DNA of 5,886 nucleotides from DASSBG01 sp964583865 (GTDB lineage Bacteria; Pseudomonadota; Gammaproteobacteria; Xanthomonadales; Rhodanobacteraceae): assembly GCA_964583865.1 (NCBI GenBank), contig CAZOXZ010000154.1:1-5886 (forward strand), read 5' to 3'. Positions 1 to 5,725 of this stretch are shown piece by piece; within the stretch, counting starts at the first letter, position 1, and each line of letters opens with the position of its first letter. The notes beneath the pieces were generated by a model. That model saw nothing but the letters and a program-made list of their open reading frames with translations, did no database searches and was not told the origin of the DNA. Made by a program: the position numbers and the translations under genes.

Positions 1-1288
1 TGGCAGCACGTGCCCGGCGATCGACGGAAAGATCCTGCCAGTGAATATTGGCCGCACGCCGCAAGGCAAAGTCGATGGTGCCGCAGGCCACTGTCTGCGA
101 GGTCTGCCGGTCCACCAGCACAAAACCGCCCAGCCGGTGATTGTCGGCATACGACTCCCATGCCAGTGGATGATCCAGGCTGAGGTTGACGTAGCCCACC
201 TCGTTCATCACCAGGCGGGTGGCCGCCAGCTGTTCCTGGGTGTCGACATCGACACTGTGCTTGATGGCGGTGACACGCGCCACCGCGTTGCTGGTCGCAA
301 GACGCAGGCCGTACAACCGACCCGGCATCAGCGGCTTGTCGCTCAACCACAACAGGTGCGCCGCAAACTGGTCAGCGCAATCCGGTGGATTGTCGGCAGC
401 GGCAATGACATCACCACGCGCCACGTCGAGTTCATCTTCCAGTGTCAGCGTGATCGCCTGGCCGCGGCGTGCTTCGTCAGCCTCGCTACCACTGACCCAA
501 AGGCCTTGCACTTTCGAGACCTGGCCCGAAGGCAACACCACGACCTTGTCACCCGGTTTCACCGTGCCGGCGGCCAGGGTGCCGTCGTAACCGCGAAAAT
601 CCTGGCCATTGCGATGCACGCGTTGCACCGGCAGGCGCATGGGCGTGTCGCCTGTTTCGTGCTCGACCGGCATGGTCTCCAGCAAGTCCAGCAGCAACGG
701 GCCATCGTACCAGGGCATGTTCGTCGAACGATGCACGACGTTGTCGCCGGCCGCAGCCGAAACGGGAATGACATTGACGTCGTCCAGGCCGAGCTTGTCC
801 GCCAGGGCATGGAAGTCAGCCTCGATCTGCTGGAACGGCGCCTGTTCGTAGTCGACCAGATCCATCTTGTTGATGACAAGAACCACGCGCCGGATACCCA
901 GCAGGGCGCAGATGTAGGCATGGCGGCGGGTCTGCGTCAGTACGCCCTTGCGCGCGTCGACCAGCATCAAGGCCAACGAGGCCGTCGATGCACCGGTGGC
1001 CATGTTGCGGGTGTACTCGGCATGCCCCGGGCAGTCGGCGACGATGAAATCGCGCTTGCCCGTGGAGATGTAGCGGAAGGCCACGTCAATGGTGATGCCC
1101 TGCTCGCGTTCAATGGCCAGACCATCCAGCAAGCAGGAAAAGTCGGGTGGATTGCCGAGACGTGCCAAGTCGGCATCATTGAGCAGGTTCGCGTCGTACA
1201 ACATCCGACCCAGCAAGGTGCTCTTGCCGTCGTCCACGCTGCCACAGGTCAGGAAGCGCAGCAGGTCACGCTGTGGTTTGGCAGCCAT
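1..1288 (-). CDS. cysN: Sulfate adenylyltransferase subunit 1 (CysN), 3'-truncated by window edge; probably bifunctional CysNC
   Basis: GTPase subunit of ATP sulfurylase. With CysD it makes adenosine 5'-phosphosulfate (APS) from ATP and sulfate, driven by GTP hydrolysis; it acts in the cytoplasm at the first step of sulfate assimilation. 429 codons are visible and no stop is reached before position 1. Translating the minus strand shows a complete translation-factor-type G domain: P-loop GSVDDGKST (residues 16-24), switch I region EREQGITID (60-68), DCPGH (85-89), NKMD (140-143) and SAA (177-179), followed by beta-barrel domains. The start ATG at 1288 shares its A with the cysD stop (TGATG), and GAGGGG lies 8 nt upstream, so coupling to cysD is likely. 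Stand-alone CysN of E. coli has 475 residues. Here residues 411-429 (RAANIHWQDLSVDRRARAA) resemble the linker before the APS kinase domain of CysNC fusions. CysN identity is very secure; the fusion is inferred. Confidence 0.96.
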   Translation of the reverse strand, partial: MAAKPQRDLLRFLTCGSVDDGKSTLLGRMLYDANLLNDADLARLGNPPDFSCLLDGLAIEREQGITIDVAFRYISTGKRDFIVADCPGHAEYTRNMATGASTASLALMLVDARKGVLTQTRRHAYICALLGIRRVVLVINKMDLVDYEQAPFQQIEADFHALADKLGLDDVNVIPVSAAAGDNVVHRSTNMPWYDGPLLLDLLETMPVEHETGDTPMRLPVQRVHRNGQDFRGYDGTLAAGTVKPGDKVVVLPSGQVSKVQGLWVSGSEADEARRGQAITLTLEDELDVARGDVIAAADNPPDCADQFAAHLLWLSDKPLMPGRLYGLRLATSNAVARVTAIKHSVDVDTQEQLAATRLVMNEVGYVNLSLDHPLAWESYADNHRLGGFVLVDRQTSQTVACGTIDFALRRAANIHWQDLSVDRRARAA

Positions 1289-2190
1289 CAGAAGTACCCC
1301 TCGCGTTTTTTGTCTTCCATGGTGGCATTGGGATCAAAGTCGATGATGCGGCCTTCGCGTTCGGAGGCGTTGGACTCGACCATTTCCCGGATGATGGCCG
1401 GCACGCTGTCGGCCTCGGAGCGAATCGCGCCGGTCAGTGGCCAGCAACCCAAGGTGCGAAAGCGCACCTTTTCCATGTGCACCTGGTCCTCGTACTGCGG
1501 CGGCAGGCGGTCATCATCGCGCATGATCAGCGCGCCGCGATACTCGAACACAGGTCGCTCGGCGGCGAAATACAACGGCACGATCTCGATGTTCTCGCGC
1601 TCGATGTAGCCCCACACGTCCAGCTCCGTCCAGTTGGACAGCGGAAACACCCGCACCGACTCGCCCTCGCCCATGCGCGTGTTGAAAAGATTCCACAGCT
1701 CCGGGCGCTGCCGGCGCGGCTCCCAACGATGCTGCGGATCACGGAAGGAAAAAATGCGTTCCTTGGCGCGCGAGCGTTCCTCGTCACGGCGTGCGCCACC
1801 GATGGCAGCATCGAAGCCATGCTTGTCCAGCGCCTGCTTCAAGGCCATCGTCTTCATCACCTCGGTGTGTCGTGACGGCCCGTGGCTGAACGGCCCCATG
1901 CCCTCGCGCACGCCATCCTCGTTGATGTGCACGATGAGATCCACGCCGGTTTCTGCCGCGCGGCGATCACGGAACTCGATCATCTCGCGGAACTTCCAGG
2001 TGGTGTCGACATGCAACAACGGCATGGGCGGCTTGCCGGGCGCAAAGGCTTTCAGCAACAGATGCAACAGGACCGAAGAATCCTTGCCAATGGAATAAAG
2101 CAACACGGGATTGCGGCAAGTCGCCGCCACCTCGCGCATGATGTCGATGCTCTCCGCCTCCAGGCGATCGAGCGTATCCATGGTTTCCAT
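1288..2190 (-). CDS. cysD: Sulfate adenylyltransferase subunit 2 (CysD)
   Basis: Catalytic subunit of ATP sulfurylase, adenylating sulfate to APS together with the CysN GTPase. The 300-residue product is close to the 302 of E. coli CysD and recognisable end to end. It has the PP-loop of the ATP pyrophosphatase/PAPS-reductase-like fold (SIGKDS, residues 33-38), HVDTTWKFREM (60-70), the family block GGARRDEERSRAKER (131-145), then FPLSNWTELDVW, RFRTLGCWPLTGA and the terminal KKREGYF. The frame stays open upstream to 2442, but the added 84 residues look unlike any CysD N-terminus. ATG 2190 is chosen because AGGAG sits 4 nt upstream; ATG 2181 (residue 4) is an alternative, with AGGAG 13 nt away. 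It is the first gene of the cysD-cysN unit, transcribed away from amgK. No cysteine-regulon operator could be recognised. Confidence 0.97.
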   Translation of the reverse strand: METMDTLDRLEAESIDIMREVAATCRNPVLLYSIGKDSSVLLHLLLKAFAPGKPPMPLLHVDTTWKFREMIEFRDRRAAETGVDLIVHINEDGVREGMGPFSHGPSRHTEVMKTMALKQALDKHGFDAAIGGARRDEERSRAKERIFSFRDPQHRWEPRRQRPELWNLFNTRMGEGESVRVFPLSNWTELDVWGYIERENIEIVPLYFAAERPVFEYRGALIMRDDDRLPPQYEDQVHMEKVRFRTLGCWPLTGAIRSEADSVPAIIREMVESNASEREGRIIDFDPNATMEDKKREGYF

Positions 2191-2194
2191 GATT

Positions 2195-2199
2195 CTCCT
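2195..2199 (-). promoter_or_regulatory. cysD ribosome binding site
   Basis: On the minus strand AGGAG stands 4 nt before ATG 2190. It decides the start: it fits ATG 2190 better than ATG 2181 (13 nt away) and there is no support for a start upstream at 2442. Confidence 0.65.
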
Positions 2200-2262
2200 G
2201 CGTATCGTCGGCCTTGCAGAACAAGCCGTTGGGGCGGCATGATGGCGAGTCACTCCTGAATG

Positions 2263-2285
2263 CGCAAGGTATCGCCAGCCTTGCG
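2263..2285. repeat. Perfect 7-bp inverted repeat in the cysD-amgK gap
   Basis: CGCAAGG (2263-2269) and CCTTGCG (2279-2285) are exact reverse complements separated by 9 bp. No T-run follows on either strand, so it is not an intrinsic terminator. It could be a binding site for a dimeric regulator, or form a hairpin in the cysD leader about 75-95 nt before its start. The symmetry is seen directly; any function is a guess. Confidence 0.45.
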
Positions 2286-2320
2286 ACCAGATCCATCTGT
2301 CACAAGGATATGCCTGCGAC

Positions 2321-3328
2321 GTGTCCAGCAACGATGTCAGCGCGATTTCCAGCCAACGCAGCGAAGCGCGCATCCATTTCCTGCAGACAGCGGCTTGCAC
2401 CGTTTCCAAGGGCCTGGCCGCAGCCGGCAGTGATGCCGGCATGCGAAGCTATTGGCGCCTGGCCGAGGGCATCCTCATGGACGCGCCGCCGGCCGACAAT
2501 GATTTGGCTGCCTGGCTGGACATGCAAGCTCTGTTGGCCGCAGGTGGTGTGCGCGTCCCGGCCATCCTCGCCGTGGACCGCGGGCAAGGCTTCGTGTTGC
2601 TGGAGGACCTCGGCCATGAAACCATGCTGGAACGCTACCAGCGCACCGGCACCGAACCCGATTTCGCCGCCGCCATCGACCAGCTGCTGCGACTGCAGGC
2701 CATTGCCCCGCCTGCCGACCTGCCGGATTACGACGCCGCCCTGCTGCAAGGCGAGTTGGACTTGTTCCATGACTGGTTCCTCAGCACCGAGCTTGGCATG
2801 ACGCTGGACGCGGACCAAAGCGCTGTCTGGCAGGACGCCTGCCACTCGCTGGTCGAGGCGGCCCTGGCCCAACCCACCGTGCTGGTGCACCGCGACTTCA
2901 TGCCGCGCAATCTCATGCCGGTGGATGACGGCCTGGCGGTCATCGACTTCCAGGATGCGGTCACGGGCCCGGTCACCTACGACAACATCAGCCTGCTGAA
3001 AGATGCCTTCGCCAGCTGGCCGGCAGAGCGCATCGAGTTCTGGCTGCGGCATTATCACGAACGCGCGGGCCAGGCTGGTCTGCCGGTGCCGGACTGGCCG
3101 GCATTCCGCTGCGACATCGACCTCATGGGCCTGCAGCGCCACCTCAAGGTCATCGGCATTTTCGCCCGCCTGAAACACCGCGACCGCAAGCCACACTACG
3201 CCAATGACATCCCGCGCTTCATCACCTACATCGACGACGTTCTGCCGCAGCACGCCGAGCTTGCTCCTCTGCAACGCCTGCTGCACGGGCATGTATGGCC
3301 CGCTTGGCATGGCAAGGTGAACGCATGA
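2321..3328 (+). CDS. amgK: N-acetylmuramate/N-acetylglucosamine kinase (AmgK)
   Basis: Anomeric sugar kinase of peptidoglycan recycling: it phosphorylates MurNAc (and GlcNAc) at C1 with ATP, giving the alpha-1-phosphate used by MurU. The 335-residue protein has the aminoglycoside-phosphotransferase-like kinase fold. Visible are ILMDAPP (51-57), GFVLLEDLG (90-98) in the N-lobe/hinge area, the catalytic loop HRDFMPRN (190-197, likely base D192) and the metal-binding IDFQDA (208-213, D209). GPVTYD (216-221), LKDAF (226-230) and the block LMGLQRHLKVIGIFARLKHRD (268-288) closely match Pseudomonas AmgK as I recall it. The start is probably GTG 2321: no in-frame ATG lies nearby upstream and the next Met is residue 41. 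The only Shine-Dalgarno-like sequence, AAGGA (2304-2308), is 12 nt away, so initiation may be weak or the start slightly wrong. The 3' end overlaps murU by ATGA, and that partnership is strong support for AmgK over a generic phosphotransferase. Confidence 0.92.
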   Translation: MSSNDVSAISSQRSEARIHFLQTAACTVSKGLAAAGSDAGMRSYWRLAEGILMDAPPADNDLAAWLDMQALLAAGGVRVPAILAVDRGQGFVLLEDLGHETMLERYQRTGTEPDFAAAIDQLLRLQAIAPPADLPDYDAALLQGELDLFHDWFLSTELGMTLDADQSAVWQDACHSLVEAALAQPTVLVHRDFMPRNLMPVDDGLAVIDFQDAVTGPVTYDNISLLKDAFASWPAERIEFWLRHYHERAGQAGLPVPDWPAFRCDIDLMGLQRHLKVIGIFARLKHRDRKPHYANDIPRFITYIDDVLPQHAELAPLQRLLHGHVWPAWHGKVNA

Positions 3329-4032
3329 AGGCCATGATTTTTGCCGCCGGGCGCGGCGAGCGCATGCGCCCGCTGACCGACACCACGCCCAAGCCGCTGC
3401 TCGAAGTCGGTGGCAAGCCCCTGATCGCCTGGCACATGGAACGGCTGGCGCGGGCCGGCATCGACGACGTCGTCATCAACATTTCCTGGCTGGCGGAGCA
3501 ATTTCCGGCCACGCTGGGCGACGGCTCGCGCTGGGATCTCGCCATCCATTACAGCCGCGAGCCGGAGGGAGCTTACGAGACCGGCGGCGGCCTGCTGCAC
3601 GCCCTGCCCCTGCTGGGCCCCGATCCATTCGTGCTGGTGAGCGGCGATATCTGGACCGACTTCGACCTGCGCCAGTTGCCGACCGAACCCGCCGGCCCGG
3701 CCCACCTGGTGCTGGTGGACAACCCGCCGCACCATCCTGAAGGCGATTTCGCGCTCGGACCCGACGGCCGGGTGCAATCAAGCGGCGACGGCAGCGCACC
3801 ACGCCTGACCTATAGCGGCATCGCCCTGTGCCGCCTGGAGCTGCTGGACAACTGGCGAACCATCAGTGGTCTGCCCGCCGACGCCGAACTGCAACCGCCC
3901 GGCTTCCGTCTCGCGCCTCTGCTTCATGCGGCCGCCGCACGCGACGAGCTCACGGGCCAGAAACACACCGGCCAGTGGAGCGATGTCGGCACACCTGAAC
4001 GGCTGCAAACCCTGCGCGACGAATTGGCCTGA
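3325..4032 (+). CDS. murU: N-acetylmuramate alpha-1-phosphate uridylyltransferase (MurU)
   Basis: Nucleotidyltransferase that joins UTP and MurNAc-alpha-1-phosphate to give UDP-MurNAc and pyrophosphate. It completes the recycling route that bypasses MurA/MurB. The 235-residue product is near the size of Pseudomonas MurU. It opens with the sugar-nucleotidyltransferase signature AAGRGERMRPLTDTTPKPL (residues 7-25), whose glycine-rich loop and lysine bind the nucleotide. ETGGG (85-89) and SGDIWTD (106-112, Asp for the metal) follow, and near the C-terminus WSDVGTPERL. The frame is open from 3295, but ATG 3325 is chosen because the protein then starts directly at the conserved beta strand (MKAMIFAAG) and AAGG (3314-3317) lies 7 nt upstream. 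It overlaps the amgK stop by four bases (ATGA), so the two are probably co-translated. Other members of the superfamily (GlmU, RfbA, ManC types) are possible from the motif alone; adjacency to amgK decides for MurU. Confidence 0.92.
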   Translation: MKAMIFAAGRGERMRPLTDTTPKPLLEVGGKPLIAWHMERLARAGIDDVVINISWLAEQFPATLGDGSRWDLAIHYSREPEGAYETGGGLLHALPLLGPDPFVLVSGDIWTDFDLRQLPTEPAGPAHLVLVDNPPHHPEGDFALGPDGRVQSSGDGSAPRLTYSGIALCRLELLDNWRTISGLPADAELQPPGFRLAPLLHAAAARDELTGQKHTGQWSDVGTPERLQTLRDELA

Positions 4033-4056
4033 AACCTGCCGAACACGCACCTGTCC

Positions 4057-4068
4057 TGACCCAGGTCA
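4057..4068. repeat. Short dyad TGACC-CA-GGTCA
   Basis: Five-bp perfect arms with a 2-bp centre, 25 bp after the murU stop. The centre is too short for an RNA hairpin loop, so if it means anything it is a protein-binding half-site pair. A dyad this short can arise by chance. Confidence 0.25.
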
Positions 4069-4083
4069 AGCTTGCTCCTCAAA

Positions 4084-4107
4084 TGCGAATGTAAACTGTT
4101 CGCAGTT
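4084..4107. repeat. Two overlapping, mutually exclusive inverted repeats
   Basis: TGCGAA (4084-4089) pairs with TTCGCA (4099-4104) across 9 nt, while AACTG (4094-4098) pairs with CAGTT (4103-4107) across a TTCG loop. The arms overlap, so in RNA only one stem could form at a time. The stems are short and no T-run follows. An operator or just chance are both possible. Confidence 0.3.
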
Positions 4108-4237
4108 GCAGATCGAGGACATCAGCAGCCGCTGAGCCAACCAGACAAGTCCTCGCAGCAACCGCCAAACCACCGGGCCCGCGCCGTCGCAGCCGCGCAT
4201 CTGCCCTGCCCTGACCACGGACCCGGCGCCCTTCCAC

Positions 4238-4257
4238 ACGCATGCCTGAACATGCGT
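4238..4257 (+). repeat. Perfect 7-bp inverted repeat just before the prpD-like ribosome binding site
   Basis: ACGCATG (4238-4244) and CATGCGT (4251-4257) are exact reverse complements around a 6-nt loop CCTGAA. The repeat ends 5 nt before the Shine-Dalgarno GAGGAGG (4263-4269). As RNA it would make a compact hairpin next to the ribosome site; as DNA it is a 20-bp operator-like palindrome. The geometry is seen directly, the role is not known. Confidence 0.45.
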
Positions 4258-4262
4258 TTCCC

Positions 4263-4269
4263 GAGGAGG
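4263..4269 (+). promoter_or_regulatory. Strong ribosome binding site of the MmgE/PrpD gene
   Basis: GAGGAGG lies 5 nt before ATG 4275 and fixes the start there. The in-frame ATG at 4242 falls inside the inverted repeat and has no Shine-Dalgarno sequence. Confidence 0.8.
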
Positions 4270-4274
4270 CCAAC

Positions 4275-5714
4275 ATGACCAAAGCCCCGCAATCGGTCCA
4301 CGTCGTCAACGACAAGAACGTCGCCGGCGCAGCCCATCCAACCGAAGTCCAGCGACTGGCGCAGTTCGTCCACGATGCCCGCTTCGGCGACATCAGCGAG
4401 CAGGCCGTCGAGCAACTGAAGATCCGCATTCTGGACACCCTGGGCGTCGCCATCGGCGCACTTGATGCCGAACCCCTCGTCGCCATCCGCAAGCTCACCG
4501 AATCGCTTGGCGGCCATGGTGACGCCACCCTCATCGGCGGCGGCCGCACGGCCATCGACCGGGCCGCCTTTTACAACATCGCGCTCAGCCGCTATCTCGA
4601 CTTCATGGACAGCTACCTCGCTCCCGGCGAAACCTGTCACCCGTCGGACAACATCGGTGCGGTCCTCGCCGCGGCCGAGAGCGTGGATGCAAGCGGCAAG
4701 GACTTTCTCACCGCCGTCGCCATCGCCTACCAGGTGCAATCGCGCCTGTCCGACGAGGCGCCGGTCCGTGTACATGGCTTCGACAACACCGTCCAAGGCG
4801 CCTACGCCGCCGCGGCCGCCTGCGCCAAGGCGCTGGGTTTGACACCCGCGCAGACCGCGCACGCCATCGCCATTTCCGGCACGGCCAACAATGCCCTGCG
4901 CGTGACCCGCACCGGCAACCTGTCGCATTGGAAGGGCCTGGCCTACCCGCAGGTGGGCAAGGAAGGCGCCTTCGCCGCCCTTTTGGCACGCGCCGGCATC
5001 ACCGGCCCCGAGGCAGTCTTCGAGGGCAACAAGGGCTTTCGCGAAACCATTGCCGGCAACTTCGAGATCGACTGGGCAAACGAGGATATGGGACGGGTCC
5101 TGCGCTCAATCATCAAGAAGCACAATGCCGAAATCCATTCCCAGTCCGCCATTGACGCGGCCATCCAGCTGCGTCAGCAGCCCGGCTTTGATGCCGCGCC
5201 CATCCGCACCGTCCGCATCACCACCTTCCAGGTGGCCTACGACATCATCGGCGGCGGCGAGGAAGGCGACAAGCGTCACATCCGCACCAAGGAAGAAGCC
5301 GACCACTCGCTGCCCTGGATGGTCGCCGCGGCACTGCTCGATGGCGCCGTGCAACCGGAGCAGTACGCGCCCGAGCGTATCGTCGCCGCGGACATCCAGG
5401 ATCTGCTGCAGAAGATCGAGGTGCAGCCCGACGATGATTACTCCGCCCGCTTCCCGGCCGAAATGCCGGCACGCGTTGAAGTCGAGTTGGCCGACGGCAG
5501 CCATCTTGTCGCCGAAACCTCGGCCTATCGTGGATTCCACAGCGATCCGCTGGACTGGGACGGGGCCATGACCAAGTTTTCGCGTCTGGTGACGCCCTTC
5601 ACGGGCGCCGACCTGCGCGACCGGATCGCCGCAACGATCCGGAATCTGGGGGAGCACCGCGTACGGGACCTGACCGGCTTGCTGGCCGAGGTACCGCGCC
5701 ACCGTACCTTCTGA
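4275..5714 (+). CDS. MmgE/PrpD family protein
   Basis: A 479-residue member of the MmgE/PrpD family, which includes 2-methylcitrate dehydratase (E. coli PrpD, 483 residues), cis-aconitate decarboxylase and many members of unknown substrate. It shows the family layout: a helical N-terminal domain with ILDTLGVAIGALDAEP (52-67), RYLDFMDSYLAPGETCHPSDN (106-126, His-Pro-Ser-Asp-Asn being typical), the central SGTANNALR and HWKGLAYPQVGKEGAFAALLA stretch (218-238), HSQSAIDAA (288-296), and a C-terminal domain with KEEADHSLPWMVAAALLDG (339-357). No frameshift or loss is apparent. Start ATG 4275 is chosen for the GAGGAGG site 5 nt upstream. No prpB, prpC or acn gene is beside it, so a methylcitrate-cycle role is not supported; the neighbour 11 nt downstream is phosphosulfolactate-synthase-like instead. 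A hydro-lyase or decarboxylase acting on an organic acid is the family expectation; the substrate is unknown. Confidence 0.9.
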   Translation: MTKAPQSVHVVNDKNVAGAAHPTEVQRLAQFVHDARFGDISEQAVEQLKIRILDTLGVAIGALDAEPLVAIRKLTESLGGHGDATLIGGGRTAIDRAAFYNIALSRYLDFMDSYLAPGETCHPSDNIGAVLAAAESVDASGKDFLTAVAIAYQVQSRLSDEAPVRVHGFDNTVQGAYAAAAACAKALGLTPAQTAHAIAISGTANNALRVTRTGNLSHWKGLAYPQVGKEGAFAALLARAGITGPEAVFEGNKGFRETIAGNFEIDWANEDMGRVLRSIIKKHNAEIHSQSAIDAAIQLRQQPGFDAAPIRTVRITTFQVAYDIIGGGEEGDKRHIRTKEEADHSLPWMVAAALLDGAVQPEQYAPERIVAADIQDLLQKIEVQPDDDYSARFPAEMPARVEVELADGSHLVAETSAYRGFHSDPLDWDGAMTKFSRLVTPFTGADLRDRIAATIRNLGEHRVRDLTGLLAEVPRHRTF

Positions 5715-5719
5715 GGAGG
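5713..5719 (+). promoter_or_regulatory. Ribosome binding site overlapping the MmgE/PrpD stop codon
   Basis: GAGGAGG begins on the second base of the TGA stop (5712-5714) and stands 6 nt before ATG 5726. It nearly copies the site of the preceding gene (same GAGGAGG, then CAACATGA with one base difference in spacing), implying similar strong translation of both genes. Confidence 0.8.
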
Positions 5720-5725
5720 TTCAAC

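Larger units (their letters stand above)
2191..2320. promoter_or_regulatory. Divergent intergenic region between cysD and amgK
   Basis: This 130-bp gap must hold the promoters for cysD (leftward) and for amgK-murU (rightward), since the two units diverge here. I could not find a convincing sigma-70 pair in either direction. The best leftward match is TTGCGC, 17 nt, CATCAT, and the best rightward match is TTGCAG (2214-2219), 18 nt, CATGAT (2238-2243); both are weak. The word CCTTGC occurs at 2212-2217 and 2279-2284, and inverted at 2264-2269. That the region is regulatory follows from gene orientation, not from a recognised motif. Confidence 0.6.
4033..4274 (+). promoter_or_regulatory. Intergenic leader of the MmgE/PrpD operon
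   Basis: This 242-bp gap separates murU from the next unit and holds no convincing gene; a 68-codon open frame at 4072-4278 has no Shine-Dalgarno and ends just inside the next gene. It contains three groups of short dyads: TGACC/GGTCA at 4057-4068, overlapping repeats at 4084-4107, and ACGCATG/CATGCGT at 4238-4257. No T-tract terminator for murU is seen and no clear sigma-70 promoter. A promoter for the downstream pair is expected here because of the gap length; this is inference. Confidence 0.5.

Noticed and set aside
41..1609. A 522-codon open frame on the plus strand across cysN and the end of cysD.
   Set aside because: Over cysN its codons are the exact reverse complements of the cysN codons. 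Stops there would need TTA, CTA or TCA codons in cysN, which GC-rich genes avoid, so the frame stays open by composition. The translation resembles no family and both real genes are unmistakable.
2191..2442. An N-terminal extension of CysD from an upstream ATG at 2442.
   Set aside because: It would add 84 residues with no CysD similarity and overlap the 5' part of amgK; the ATG at 2190 has a ribosome site and gives the normal family length.
2300..3310. A 336-codon open frame on the minus strand opposite amgK.
   Set aside because: Same codon-register effect in GC-rich DNA; no recognisable protein, while the plus strand encodes a clear AmgK.
4072..4097. A sigma-70-like promoter TTGCTC (4072-4077) with TAAACT (4092-4097).
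   Set aside because: The 14-nt spacer is too short, and shifting either element to a proper spacing leaves a poor match.
4033..4110. An intrinsic terminator after murU.
   Set aside because: The dyads here are short and no run of T follows any of them on the plus strand.
4122..4928. A 268-codon minus-strand open frame opposite the MmgE/PrpD gene.
   Set aside because: In register with the sense codons, low-complexity appearance, no family resemblance; a shadow of the real gene.
4275..5714. Naming this gene prpD (2-methylcitrate dehydratase).
   Set aside because: Family membership is clear, but there is no methylcitrate synthase, methylisocitrate lyase or prpR nearby and the operon partner is of another kind, so a specific substrate is not supported.
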